Source: Marinomonas posidonica IVIA-Po-181
GTDB lineage: Bacteria; Pseudomonadota; Gammaproteobacteria; Pseudomonadales; Marinomonadaceae
Reading direction: 5' to 3'
DNA length: 64,000 nucleotides
Assembly: GCF_000214215.1 (NCBI RefSeq)
Contig: NC_015559.1
Location: forward strand, 124,001 to 188,000
The notes below the pieces were generated by a model. That model had not been told where the DNA came from. It saw only the letters and a list, made by a program, of their open reading frames with translations, and did no database searches. Numbering within the stretch: position 1 is the first letter of the stretch; each line of letters opens with the position of its first letter. The translations under genes were made by a program, and so were the position numbers. This document shows, in pieces, positions 25,199-33,650 of this stretch.

Positions 25199-26635
25199 AT
25201 GAGTAGATACGTGGAATTTGTTATGACGCACTCTGAAAATGAGCTATTTCGACTGGAGGCCTTGGTAGACTCTTCACCCATCCCGGCATTTTGGTCCAGT
25301 ACCGATAATGGTTCGATAGAATACATTAATTCAGCTTTTCACAGTTTATTTGGCTTTGTTTTAGCAGACCTTTCTGATGTTCGTTCTTGGTACCGCCTTG
25401 CCTCGCGTCAGCCTGAATTCTACTCACAGGTGATAGAGCCTTGGCTGCATGAAACAGAGTTGCCTCATTCCATGCGAGATATTCAATTAAAGCTGTTTGA
25501 TAAGCAAGGGGCCACATGTTACGTCAATTTATGCTTTTCCATTATTGGTAATAAGCGCTTCTGGTATTTCAATGACGTCACCAATTACTGTGTCGCTGAA
25601 CAACGCCTGTGTGCTCGCAATAACATGTTGGAAAGAGTGGCAAAGAGCTCGGCTTTGGTTGATACCTTACACATGTTGGTTAAGCAAATTCAATATGAGA
25701 CCCCGCAAGCCATTTGCAGTGTTTTACTGTTTGACCCACAGACGCAAAGCTTAAAATTGGGTGCTGCGCCGAACTTACCAGAGGCCTATAACCGAGCGAT
25801 AGATGGGGTCAGGATTGGCTTAAATATGGGGTCTTGTGGTACGGCGGCGTTTCTGCGCCAGCGCGTTATTGTCGAAGACGTGTTTCAGCATCCGTATTGG
25901 GCTGACTTTCACGATCTTGCAAGATTGGCTGGTATTGCCGCTTGTTGGTCAGATCCTATTATCTCTTCAAAAGGCACCTTGTTGGGTACGTTTGCCATTT
26001 ATAAGACTGTACCGTCCGTGCCCTCTATCAAAGAACTGGAACTCATTCATTTCGCCAGTAACTTGGCGAGCATTGCCATTGAAAGTTTTAGAGCGCAAGA
26101 AGAACTAGAGCGACGAGCTTATTATGATCACTTGACTGGGCTAGCCAATCGTGGCCATTTCTTTGAGTTGTGTGAGCAAGCTTTGAATCTTGCGCTCACA
26201 AAATCCTCTCCGGTTGCTTTGATCATGTTGGATGTGGATCACTTTAAACAGGTTAATGATCTATATGGCCATAAAACTGGTGATTTGGTACTGCAAGCTT
26301 TAGCCGATAATGGTCGTAGTATATTAGCTGAAGAGGAAGTGCTTGCACGCATTGGAGGGGAAGAATTTATCGTCTTGTTGCCAGCTTCTACACTAGATCA
26401 GGCGATGCAAAAAGCCGAGCTCTTGAGAATGAAAATGGAACACAGCATGGTGCTCAGTTGTGATAATCAAAAGGTTTATTTCACCGTCTCTATTGGCGTG
26501 GCCTACAAAGCGGCGGGTCAATGTTCGGTTGACGAAATGCTCAGTCGCGCAGACAAAGCCCTCTATCAATCGAAAGCCGCTGGTCGAAATTGTGTGTCAG
26601 TACTGGAATGTCAAAGTCAGGATATGTTGTTTTAG
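25199..26635 (+). CDS. PAS-GAF-GGDEF diguanylate cyclase
   Basis: About 478 residues, soluble. A PAS domain lies near residues 25-130 (SSTDNGSIEYINSAFHSLFGF), a GAF domain near 140-300 (ICSVLLFDPQTQSLKLGAAPNLPEAY, GSCGTAAFLRQRVIVEDV, ACWSDPIISSKGTLLGTFAIY) and a GGDEF domain at the end with ARIGGEEFIVLLP. The active-site GGEEF is intact, so it should make cyclic di-GMP. The I-site position reads AEEE, so feedback inhibition is unlikely. The start is uncertain: ATG at 25199 or 25223, or a TTG at 25184, are all possible and none has a strong ribosome site. Confidence 0.88.
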   Translation: MSRYVEFVMTHSENELFRLEALVDSSPIPAFWSSTDNGSIEYINSAFHSLFGFVLADLSDVRSWYRLASRQPEFYSQVIEPWLHETELPHSMRDIQLKLFDKQGATCYVNLCFSIIGNKRFWYFNDVTNYCVAEQRLCARNNMLERVAKSSALVDTLHMLVKQIQYETPQAICSVLLFDPQTQSLKLGAAPNLPEAYNRAIDGVRIGLNMGSCGTAAFLRQRVIVEDVFQHPYWADFHDLARLAGIAACWSDPIISSKGTLLGTFAIYKTVPSVPSIKELELIHFASNLASIAIESFRAQEELERRAYYDHLTGLANRGHFFELCEQALNLALTKSSPVALIMLDVDHFKQVNDLYGHKTGDLVLQALADNGRSILAEEEVLARIGGEEFIVLLPASTLDQAMQKAELLRMKMEHSMVLSCDNQKVYFTVSIGVAYKAAGQCSVDEMLSRADKALYQSKAAGRNCVSVLECQSQDMLF

Positions 26636-26722
26636 CCGCGTCAATGGATCCGATTTAACCTCCTTTCTTGTTGTTTCACTAATATTCAATTCATTGATCT
26701 AAAAGACCAATTTTCAATAATA

Positions 26723-27460
26723 GTGATCTGCTCTCGGCAAATTTGCATCCATGCGATGTCAGGTTTTGTGTGTGTATCAGCGCATGCAACAAGCATTAAT
26801 ATGAGGCATGAGATTGTGCCAGAGTATGATGATCAGGCGGCCAGTCATTCTGATCGTATAGAAGTCAGTCATCGCTTTTCTAATGGCATTGGCTTTGGTG
26901 TCGAAGCGAAATGGAAGAGTAATAATGAAAGTGCATTCGGAGAGCTATCGGGTAATGGTCAGCAGAGTAATATTAGCTATCGTATTAAGCTATCTGACGA
27001 TTTAACTTTCACCCCTCAATATAAGTGGGAATCTGGCTCGAGCAAATTAAGCCATCAGTTTAATTTTAGCTTTGGTTACAAAGTGAGCAGCGATTGGTCT
27101 GTTGGTTTTAGGCATCGCTATAATTATCAAGCCAAAGTGGACGATGATAATTCCCATTACAACCGTTGGACTTTCTCTGCTGGTTACAAAGGCGTTGAGG
27201 ATTGGTCACTAAGTTCTTCGATAGACTACACATTTAACCCTGAAGCCTCTGGCCCACGTTGGGAAGATAAGCAGTCTTGGTTTTCAGATGTGAACTTTAA
27301 AGGTGAATACACAGGTCTTAATAATAGCTGGAAACCGTTTTTGGAATTTGGTTTGAAGCCCTATAAGTCTGGTGAGACTTATCGCTTTAATGGGGAAGAT
27401 GTTAGCGCAAATGATAAGTGGCGTCCTCGTTATCGTTTAGGTCTTAAGTACAGTTATTAA
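26723..27460 (+). CDS. KdgM-type oligogalacturonate outer-membrane porin
   Basis: About 245 residues of alternating beta-strands ending in RYRLGLKYSY, the C-terminal outer-membrane signature, with internal similarity to KdgM (SINMRHEIVPEYDD, LSDDLTFTPQYKWES, NRWTFSAGYKG). KdgM porins pass acidic oligosaccharides from pectin or alginate-like polymers. The start is odd: no ATG with a ribosome site exists, the frame opens straight after the previous stop at 26635, and the only candidate is GTG at 26723. It gives a short, Cys-containing leader before a plausible AHA cleavage site. A frameshift in the leader, or decay, is possible. Confidence 0.75.
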   Translation: MICSRQICIHAMSGFVCVSAHATSINMRHEIVPEYDDQAASHSDRIEVSHRFSNGIGFGVEAKWKSNNESAFGELSGNGQQSNISYRIKLSDDLTFTPQYKWESGSSKLSHQFNFSFGYKVSSDWSVGFRHRYNYQAKVDDDNSHYNRWTFSAGYKGVEDWSLSSSIDYTFNPEASGPRWEDKQSWFSDVNFKGEYTGLNNSWKPFLEFGLKPYKSGETYRFNGEDVSANDKWRPRYRLGLKYSY

Positions 27461-27502
27461 TCCCCTTGAATAACGACTGAGGGTTCATTCTTCTTTATAT
27501 TC

Positions 27503-27535
27503 AAAGGCCTATTTCTTAGAAATAGGCCTTTCTTT
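27503..27535. terminator. Bidirectional rho-independent terminator
   Basis: AAAGGCCTATTTC (27503-27515) and its exact reverse complement (27519-27531) form a 13-bp stem with a 3-nt loop, followed on the plus strand by CTTTATT. It lies between the convergent porin and yhhQ genes. Confidence 0.8.
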
Positions 27536-27540
27536 ATTCA

Positions 27541-28212
27541 TTATCTTGCAGAGCTTGCCAAGCTAAAGTTTGGCTGGATTTGCGTTAACTTCTTTGCCAG
27601 AAAGTTAAGCAATACACCGTACATAGGGACAAACAACCCTAAGCTAATGATCAGCTTAAAGGTAAAGTCCACCATCGCGATTTCAGGCCAATGTGTGGCC
27701 ATGAAGTCATCTGGACTGCGATAGAAGGCAATGCCAAAAAAGGCCAGTGTATCCAATCCATTTCCGACTAAGGTGGAGGCCATTGGCGCGACCCACCACT
27801 GTTTCAATTGGCGTAGACGATTAAAGACTTGAATGTCTAATGCTTGCCCAAGCAAATAAGCCATCAAGCTGGCAAAGGCAATTCGAGCCACAAAGCTATC
27901 AAAATTCAACAAGGCTGAGAAACCTTGGAATGCGCCTTGAGCGAAGAGAACAGACAGCACATAGGAAATAATCAATGATGGAATCATGACCGCAAAAATA
28001 ATCTGACGGGCAAGCTGAGCACCAAAGATCCTAACGGTTAAGTCGGTCGCTACAAAGATTAAAGGGAAAGTAAAGGCGCCCCAGGTAGTGTGGAAGCCAA
28101 AAAGGGTAAACGGGATCTGAACTAGATAGTTACTCGATGCAATGACCAGTAAATGGAACATTGCGAGGTAGCCTAGGGCTTTGCCCTGTTGCTCGGGGGT
28201 GAAGGTGCTCAT
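27541..28212 (-). CDS. yhhQ: Queuosine-precursor transporter YhhQ
   Basis: A 223-residue inner-membrane protein with six or seven hydrophobic segments, closely matching E. coli YhhQ: LLVIASSNYLVQIPFTLFGF, TTWGAFTFPLIFVATDLTVR, IFGAQLARQIIFAVMIPSL, FNRLRQLKQWW and MYGVLLNFL. It imports 7-cyano-7-deazaguanine and 7-aminomethyl-7-deazaguanine for queuosine in tRNA. The ATG at 28212 has AAGG 6 nt ahead, and that site is the tail of a preQ1-I riboswitch, so translation should fall when preQ1 is abundant. The in-frame extension from 28251 is riboswitch RNA, not protein. Confidence 0.95.
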   Translation of the reverse strand: MSTFTPEQQGKALGYLAMFHLLVIASSNYLVQIPFTLFGFHTTWGAFTFPLIFVATDLTVRIFGAQLARQIIFAVMIPSLIISYVLSVLFAQGAFQGFSALLNFDSFVARIAFASLMAYLLGQALDIQVFNRLRQLKQWWVAPMASTLVGNGLDTLAFFGIAFYRSPDDFMATHWPEIAMVDFTFKLIISLGLFVPMYGVLLNFLAKKLTQIQPNFSLASSAR

Positions 28213-28218
28213 ATTGTA

Positions 28219-28252
28219 CCTTTTTCGTTTTATTGGGGTGAGGGAACCCAAA
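28219..28252 (-). ncRNA. PreQ1-I riboswitch controlling yhhQ
   Basis: On the minus strand the 34 nt ending in the yhhQ ribosome site closely follow the Thermoanaerobacter tengcongensis preQ1-I aptamer: P1 arm TTGGG, loop TTCCCTCA, the extra C that would pair preQ1, arm CCCAA, the A-rich tail TAAAACGAAAAA and GG. Pairing of the tail GG with loop CC would form the P2 pseudoknot and hide the Shine-Dalgarno sequence. The downstream gene is a queuosine-precursor transporter, which supports the call. The match was made by eye. Confidence 0.8.
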
Positions 28253-28469
28253 TCGATTTAAAATGAACTGACCCAGTGGTCAAATACGTGGCGCGATTAT
28301 AGCGAAGTGTCACCAGAGTGCAATTGTTTTGTTTAAAAAACACACAGTTTGATGCGTTTAAATGTGCAAGAAATAAGTTTGTTTATTGTTTGGTGTGACA
28401 ACAATTTTTCGATAACTTATTCTTTTTGATCTAAAAAAATAGTTTGAAAATAATAATATGGAGAATGAC

Positions 28470-29246
28470 ATGTCACGTACGATGATCCCTTTAGTGTCTT
28501 TGGCGACCGCCTTATTAACAGCATTGCCCGCTTATGCTGATTGGTCAAAGCAGCAAGTAGAAGTAGAAGGCTTTAATTTGCCTTATCAATTATTTGAACC
28601 TGAAAATGTTGTTGGGAAGATTCCGCTGGTGATTCATCTCCATGGCTCAGGTGAAGCCGGCGTAGATAATGAAAAACAAATGTATTCAGGTCAAAACATT
28701 GGACCGGATTATTTCGCGTCAGATGACATTCAAGCGATTCAAGCGGCTTATGTCCTTGCGCCTCAAACGCCAGGGCCAATGCGATGGGCGAATACGAGTT
28801 TAGCGCCATATGATTTTTCATCCACGCCTTCGACACCTTCTATGACCACACTGCTGGCCTTGATTGATAACATGGTAAAAGAGAACTCACATATTGATAC
28901 GGGTCGTATTTATATGACGGGATTATCCCGTGGTGGTCAGGGTGTGTGGAATGCGGCGTTCCAACGTCCAGAATTGTTTGCTGCCATTGTCCCAATCGCT
29001 GGCTCGGCCAGCCCCAAAGACGCGGTTACGATTAAAGACATTCCCACTTGGGCATTTCATGGCTCGTGTGATCCAGTGACTAAGCCGAAATACACCAAAG
29101 ACATGGTTGATGCCATGATTCGTGCTGGTGGTAGCACTCAATGGATTCGTTATACTGAGATTGAGTGTGGTGGTCATGACTCGTCTTGGTTGACGGCCTT
29201 CTCGAATGCAAACTTATATCAATGGATGCTGAAGCAACACCAATAG
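28470..29246 (+). CDS. Secreted alpha/beta-hydrolase (esterase/peptidase-like)
   Basis: A 258-residue protein with a signal peptide ending ALPAYA. The hydrolase triad is visible: nucleophile Ser in MTGLSRGGQGVWNAAF (GLSRG, near residue 151), Asp in WAFHGSCDPVTKP and His in CGGHDSSWL, with oxyanion strand PLVIHLHGSGEAG near 50. It resembles the predicted-peptidase/feruloyl-esterase-like group (COG4099). GGAG lies 7 nt ahead of ATG 28470, so the ATG at 28458 is not used. Substrate unknown; nearby porin and glycosidase genes hint at polysaccharide side-group removal, but they are not in one operon. Confidence 0.85.
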   Translation: MSRTMIPLVSLATALLTALPAYADWSKQQVEVEGFNLPYQLFEPENVVGKIPLVIHLHGSGEAGVDNEKQMYSGQNIGPDYFASDDIQAIQAAYVLAPQTPGPMRWANTSLAPYDFSSTPSTPSMTTLLALIDNMVKENSHIDTGRIYMTGLSRGGQGVWNAAFQRPELFAAIVPIAGSASPKDAVTIKDIPTWAFHGSCDPVTKPKYTKDMVDAMIRAGGSTQWIRYTEIECGGHDSSWLTAFSNANLYQWMLKQHQ

Positions 29247-29257
29247 TCTGTGTTATT

Positions 29258-29294
29258 AACAACCTCGTAACGCTGTCCGCGTTGTGAGGTTGTT
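29258..29294 (+). terminator. Terminator-like hairpin after the hydrolase gene
   Basis: AACAACCTCGTAACGC (29258-29273) pairs with GCGTTGTGAGGTTGTT (29279-29294) with two mismatches and a 5-nt loop, 11 bp after the stop. No long U-run follows. Confidence 0.55.
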
Positions 29295-29325
29295 GCTCTG
29301 TAAAGGAAATCGCCGAGAGGCTTAG

Positions 29326-29488
29326 GGAAGGTACGAATAAGTCTACTAAGACTCGTAGGGCAAGGTCTAAAAGCCTGTCTTCTTTGTTGAGCACCTCGAC
29401 AATAGGCCAACTATTCACATTCGGCACTCGCCTCGAATAACAGGCTTTTATCCACATGCTGAGGCAAGAGGGCTTGTTCGCACCTTCC
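29326..29488. mobile_element. IS5-like non-autonomous element, copy 1 (163 bp)
   Basis: The ends are GGAAGGTACGAATAAG and its inverted counterpart CTTGTTCGCACCTTCC, nearly identical to the terminal repeats of IS5. TTAG flanks both sides (29322-29325 and 29489-29492), the YTAR target duplication of the IS5 group. There is no transposase. The interior contains an inverted pair, AAAAGCCTGT against ACAGGCTTTT. The right target duplication supplies the stop codon of the leftward gene next to it. The three copies in this window share ends but differ inside. Confidence 0.85.
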
Positions 29489-30400
29489 TTAGGCAGATGG
29501 GTTACGTCGTTGGTATTCGCTTTGAATCAGCTGCTCAACCATTTCATTGATTTTTAACTCATGTTCTTCCGCTAACGCATTAAGCTTTTGTTTGGTGTTT
29601 TGTGTCATGCTGATACTGTAAGGTTTTTTACCGTTGGATTTTTCGCGGAATTTCTTCTGACTCCAAGCTTTCTTCATCTTATCTATCAGTAAAGCTTTAC
29701 GGTCTTGATTGTTCGACAAGTCAATTGTCGCGATGACAATGTCACGTTTTTCACTGTCTTTATGGCTGGTCCAAGCAAGAGGAAGTGGACGTGTTTTAAC
29801 ATTTTGTAGATAAGAATAGGCCCACTGCCACTGGCTGACATTACTGTCTTCAAGCCAAGATGTGACAGAGGTATCTGCTTCTATATCAAACCACATGACT
29901 TTTAGAGAGTCGAGTAAGTCTTGTTGTTGCTTAGCGTCTAACTCACCATGATAAAAAGCATTTAAAATGTCTGTGTGGCGGTCTGCATTAGTGTCTTTTT
30001 CGATTAAAAAAGGTTGTCCTGTAAGACGCTTAAGTGAGCGATGGATGTCCTGAGTGTCGTGCTCCTGATCTTTATCTAGGGTGTGTTTTTTGAGATAACA
30101 CCAAAGCCAATGGCACAATCGACTATCGAGTTTGTCTATCCAGCGGAAATAGCTATGGGGCAGCTGAGTGGCGGCAAAAGCCGTGGTCATTTGCGTAGCA
30201 AAGTTCTTTGGCGCCTTCTTTTTACGAATCAGCAGATCTAGTTCAGTATTGATGTTCTTAATTCGCTCTTCTACCGTTCTGCCTTGCAGGTTTTTCGCCG
30301 CGGTACTGCGAACTTGCTGGACTAAATAATCAGCGTAGAAGGCACATTCGCGATCTGAGTTGGCTTCTAAGATTTCAACATCAACATTGCTTCTGAACAT
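29489..30400 (-). CDS. Unknown protein with C-terminal ribbon-helix-helix-like segment
   Basis: A 303-residue cytoplasmic protein, rich in Lys, Asp and Gln. The first 240 residues show no family I recognise but contain repeated Trp-rich patches (FRWIDKLDSRLCHWLWCYLKK; WQWAYSYLQN). The last 40 residues (YSISMTQNTKQKLNALAEEH, then KINEMVEQLIQSEYQR) look like a ribbon-helix-helix DNA-binding motif, somewhat like the end of MatP. AAAGGAAAACG precedes ATG 30400. The stop codon lies in the target duplication of the adjacent IS5-like element, so the original C-terminus may have been slightly changed. Confidence 0.75.
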   Translation of the reverse strand: MFRSNVDVEILEANSDRECAFYADYLVQQVRSTAAKNLQGRTVEERIKNINTELDLLIRKKKAPKNFATQMTTAFAATQLPHSYFRWIDKLDSRLCHWLWCYLKKHTLDKDQEHDTQDIHRSLKRLTGQPFLIEKDTNADRHTDILNAFYHGELDAKQQQDLLDSLKVMWFDIEADTSVTSWLEDSNVSQWQWAYSYLQNVKTRPLPLAWTSHKDSEKRDIVIATIDLSNNQDRKALLIDKMKKAWSQKKFREKSNGKKPYSISMTQNTKQKLNALAEEHELKINEMVEQLIQSEYQRRNPSA

Positions 30401-30493
30401 CGTTTTCCTTTCCTTTATTATCGATTTTCCAAGTTTACTACATAGTAGCATCGATCGTAAATTTTATGTAATTAAATGCGTGATGGCAAATGA

Positions 30494-31564
30494 TTAGATA
30501 CTGCAACGCACGCTATCGCGACCAGATTGCTTAGCTTCATACAGATTGCTGTCCGCGATGGTGAACACTTCCTGTCGCGTTTTGGCTAGGTCAGAGAAGC
30601 CAATGCCAATACTGACGGTTATGTCAGACACATCCTCCAGTGATAGCTGGCTGATACCAAACCGTAATTGTTCTGCCAACGCTAATACCTCTTGGGGGGT
30701 GCGGTTCAATGTTAAGACCACAAATTCTTCGCCTCCCCAACGTCCAAGGACGTCTTCTGGGCGGATGGTTCGATTTAATTTCGCTGCTACCTTGGTTAAA
30801 ATTTTATCTCCCATAGCATGGCCAAATTGATCGTTTACCTGCTTAAAATAATCAATGTCTATGATCATTAAAGCATAGCGTTGAGAACCTGTTTTAATCT
30901 GATCAATGCCTAATTCATCGAAGACTTTTTCCATGCCTCTGCGGTTCAAAATGCCAGTTAATAGATCCACGTAAGCATAGTTTTCCAGAAGGTTAATACG
31001 AGTATTGGCTTGAGCCGCTTTTACCCTTAATCGCACGACCGTCCACAGCAAAATAATATAGACAATATGGGCAACGGCAATATTCAACACCACTCCTATA
31101 GTATCTTCTAGGCCATGGTTTTGAATAAGCACCACATAATGGCCAATTAGGGTTGCAGCAAGAATTAATATGGTGGTTGATGCCGCGCGTTTTACTTCCA
31201 GAAACAAGTAAGCAATGACGTAGTTTAGACCTAGCCATTGAGCAGCGTTGGAAAACAATGCATTACTACCGATGTGATGCCAAATACTGGTACTGATTAA
31301 ATAACCTGCCACGATAAGATATGTCAGTAAATGTAGATTGTTTTGCCAGGAAGCAGAAGAATAGCGGCTAGCCACATAAATAGCGGCAAAAGCGCAGATA
31401 CAAATCGGATAGGCCGCAGCATCATACTGAGAAATAATGCCGCTGCTTTCGTCAATTAGCCAAATAAGCATAAAGCTAATACAAGCCAATACCAGCAAGC
31501 GCCGAAAAACCTTCGGCTCCATGATGGGCGGGTGGCGTGCTGGTTGTTTGTTGCGATGGCTCAT
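30494..31564 (-). CDS. Membrane-anchored GGDEF diguanylate cyclase
   Basis: A 356-residue protein with six hydrophobic segments in residues about 25-185 and a GGDEF domain after it (LTGILNRRGMEKVFDELG, MIIDIDYFKQVNDQFGHAMGD, GRWGGEEFVVL). The active-site GGEEF is intact. The sequence RPED sits exactly five residues before it, so the inhibitory I-site is present, unlike the other three GGDEF proteins in this window. The membrane part resembles MASE-type sensors with no known ligand. It appears to be a single gene, with the RHH-tailed protein gene following 93 bp downstream. Confidence 0.9.
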   Translation of the reverse strand: MSHRNKQPARHPPIMEPKVFRRLLVLACISFMLIWLIDESSGIISQYDAAAYPICICAFAAIYVASRYSSASWQNNLHLLTYLIVAGYLISTSIWHHIGSNALFSNAAQWLGLNYVIAYLFLEVKRAASTTILILAATLIGHYVVLIQNHGLEDTIGVVLNIAVAHIVYIILLWTVVRLRVKAAQANTRINLLENYAYVDLLTGILNRRGMEKVFDELGIDQIKTGSQRYALMIIDIDYFKQVNDQFGHAMGDKILTKVAAKLNRTIRPEDVLGRWGGEEFVVLTLNRTPQEVLALAEQLRFGISQLSLEDVSDITVSIGIGFSDLAKTRQEVFTIADSNLYEAKQSGRDSVRCSI

Positions 31565-31638
31565 TTAATCAGCTTACTCATATGGTAATTCATATTTCAT
31601 AACATAATTTTTGATCGGGCTTTTGGGCTTAGACTTCC

Positions 31639-31869
31639 ATGAGAATGATCGTGGAAGACAATAGTATTCGTTGGATTGAGCATTATGCCGAAAAGCCATT
31701 TCGATTTGATAAAGTAAGAACCTTACTGCCTCTTGTTCAAGAGGTAAAGCTCTCTCAAGATTTTGCGTAAGGGGCTTGGCTTAAAGAGGGACAAGAAAAT
31801 TTCATTTCGTTTCGGCCAGAGTATTGTTTTATCTGGAGAAATATTGGAAAAAAGTACTGGGAAGATTAG
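31639..31869 (+). pseudogene. Small ORF interrupted by an in-frame TAA
   Basis: ATG at 31639 opens 43 codons (MRMIVEDNSIRWIEHYAEKP...) that end at TAA 31768-31770. The same frame then continues for 32 more sense codons (GAWLKEGQENFISFRPEYCF...) to TAG at 31867. The coding-like, Trp- and Tyr-rich composition on both sides of the stop suggests one short gene of about 76 residues that has acquired a nonsense mutation. No family is recognised. It lies in the 628-bp gap beside an IS5-like element, whose left end begins at 31925; the rest of the gap holds nothing else I can name. Confidence 0.4.
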
Positions 31870-31924
31870 GCCTGAGAGCAGGCACAGCCATATATGAATA
31901 ATGTCTTCAGATCAAAGTACTTAG

Positions 31925-32148
31925 GGAAGGTACGAACAAGTTCACTGGCTACGGCAACGCGCTCCTCGGCAACCGCTCCTGCGTTGCCCTACTAACACCA
32001 CATCCTTGTGGTTATGCGTTGCTCTAATCCCCTTCCATGTCGGGGGCAGCGTGGGAATAACGCTCTTTTATTCGAGGCAATTAACAAAGAATAAAGAGAG
32101 CTTAGCCCACGCCCTTAGGTCCTTTCAGAAGACTTATTCGCACCTTCC
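31925..32148. mobile_element. IS5-like non-autonomous element, copy 2 (224 bp)
   Basis: Ends GGAAGGTACGAACAAG and CTTATTCGCACCTTCC are inverted and IS5-like, with perfect TTAG target duplications (31921-31924 and 32149-32152). No transposase. The interior is nested palindromes, including GCGTGGG...CCCACGC arms around TCTTTATT and its complement. A block beginning CTCGGCAACCGCTCCTGCGT is shared with copy 3 in opposite orientation. Confidence 0.85.
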
Positions 32149-32192
32149 TTAGCCACCTTAATGGCTAAGTGCTTTGGATGTTGTTACTTAGA

Positions 32193-33569
32193 CTAAGCAG
32201 ACGCAGGGTGATTCAACGAGTCGCTGTGAGTGTTCGATATTTCCTTTAGATCGGACAAGCGCTGATCCGTTAATTGGTAACCCCACAAAAAGATCACCAG
32301 TCCAATTGCTGCGCCAATTGCATGACCTAGGTTTAACACATCCCACATGCCCTGAACAACGTGTGGTGGCTGTTGAACAACATGGCCAGCAGAGGACTGC
32401 ACAAATCCTACCCAGGCTAAATAACCCATGGCGATTGCGCCGCCAGCCGCTGAGACCGCTTTATTAGCAAATGTCTGAGCCGCGAAAGTCACGGCTTCTA
32501 GTCTTTGACCTGATTTCATTTGACCATATTCAATACAGTCGGCAATGAAGATACTGGGCATGACTAAAGTGACCCCAAGCGCAATGGCTTTTAACATGTT
32601 GAGTCCGAGAAACACCGACAGACTGTCATACCCTACTCCCCAAGTGATGATGGAAAGAATGACCAAGGCTGCAGACGCACTCGCGAAAGTGGTGATTTTG
32701 CCAAAATAACGAATGGCAATGGGCACTAACGGTGAGGCGAGCATAGCAGGGGCAATAATGGAAAATAGCAGTAAACTGGTTAGTCCTGAATCTTGAAACA
32801 CATCACGAGCTATAAACGGCATTAGAGTAAAAGCAAAATTGGCGCCGCCGATAAAGATAAAGGCAATGATGAAGATGAGTAAATAGCGGTTTCCAGTGAT
32901 GGCTTGGATGATGTTGTTAAGGGTCGGTACCGCTTGTTCAATCACATGGCGTTCTTGTACATTACGAATGGGCACCATGAATATCATGGCCAATATGCCC
33001 ATTATCATGGCGGCAAACATCCATTGTCCATTCAAACTGTCTAGCAGTAATGGCGCGCCCACCATGGCAATCACCATACCGGCAAAACCACCAAAGCGAA
33101 CATAGGAATAAAGGGTGGTGCGTTCTTCAACGTTTTTGGTGATCACGGTTCCCAGAGCATAAGCGGGCGCATCTGAGATGGTGTAGAGCATGCCCCATAA
33201 AATATAAGTGATGCTGGCATAGGCCACTTTCGTCCACATTGGAAGCTGCGCAATTTGCTCACCAAATGAAAAAATCAAGATGGTCGCAATTGGAACGGCC
33301 CAAGTGATGGCCTTAATCCAAGGCTTAAACTTTCCCCCTGGCAGGCGACTTTTTTCGATCAGGATCGATAGCATTGGATCATTAACAGCATCCCATACTC
33401 GAGCGACCAATAAAATCATTCCTACGGTTGCGGCTGATAAGCCCAAAACCGAGGTATAGTAAATGCTCAAAAAGATGGTCACAAACATGTAGATAATGTT
33501 CTGACCCGTGAAAAAACTGTAATAGCTGAGTCGTTCGGGGCGGCTGGTTTCAAATGTTGTGTTGGGCAT
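32193..33569 (-). CDS. GPH family sugar:cation symporter
   Basis: A 458-residue, twelve-helix carrier of the glycoside-pentoside-hexuronide group (MelB/XylP type). Landmarks are LSYYSFFTGQNIIYMFVTIF, ARVWDAVNDPMLSILIEKSR (the DAVNDP cation site), GGKFKPWI and the helix-10 segment FIADCIEYGQMKSGQRLEA. It imports a glycoside with Na+ or H+. It follows the GH3 glycosidase gene by 82 bp, with a hairpin between, and is the third gene of a TetR-GH3-GPH operon, so its substrate is probably the oligosaccharide cut by that enzyme. Confidence 0.92.
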   Translation of the reverse strand: MPNTTFETSRPERLSYYSFFTGQNIIYMFVTIFLSIYYTSVLGLSAATVGMILLVARVWDAVNDPMLSILIEKSRLPGGKFKPWIKAITWAVPIATILIFSFGEQIAQLPMWTKVAYASITYILWGMLYTISDAPAYALGTVITKNVEERTTLYSYVRFGGFAGMVIAMVGAPLLLDSLNGQWMFAAMIMGILAMIFMVPIRNVQERHVIEQAVPTLNNIIQAITGNRYLLIFIIAFIFIGGANFAFTLMPFIARDVFQDSGLTSLLLFSIIAPAMLASPLVPIAIRYFGKITTFASASAALVILSIITWGVGYDSLSVFLGLNMLKAIALGVTLVMPSIFIADCIEYGQMKSGQRLEAVTFAAQTFANKAVSAAGGAIAMGYLAWVGFVQSSAGHVVQQPPHVVQGMWDVLNLGHAIGAAIGLVIFLWGYQLTDQRLSDLKEISNTHSDSLNHPASA

Positions 33570-33614
33570 AATCCCTTTCCTTATTGTTGTTATTTACGTC
33601 TTTGTCTATTGATA

Positions 33615-33644
33615 GGACGCGCTTGTCTGTCGACAAGAGCGTCC
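33615..33644 (-). promoter_or_regulatory. Intercistronic hairpin between GH3 and symporter genes
   Basis: GGACGCGCTTGTC and GACAAGAGCGTCC (33615-33627 and 33632-33644) pair with one mismatch around a 4-nt loop. No U-tract follows on the minus strand, so it is more likely an mRNA-stability element or partial terminator setting the ratio of glycosidase to transporter. Confidence 0.5.
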
Positions 33645-33650
33645 AGTTAT

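Noticed and set aside
28213-28251. N-terminal extension of YhhQ
   Set aside because: The bases form the preQ1-I aptamer and its ribosome site, and E. coli YhhQ starts at the later methionine.
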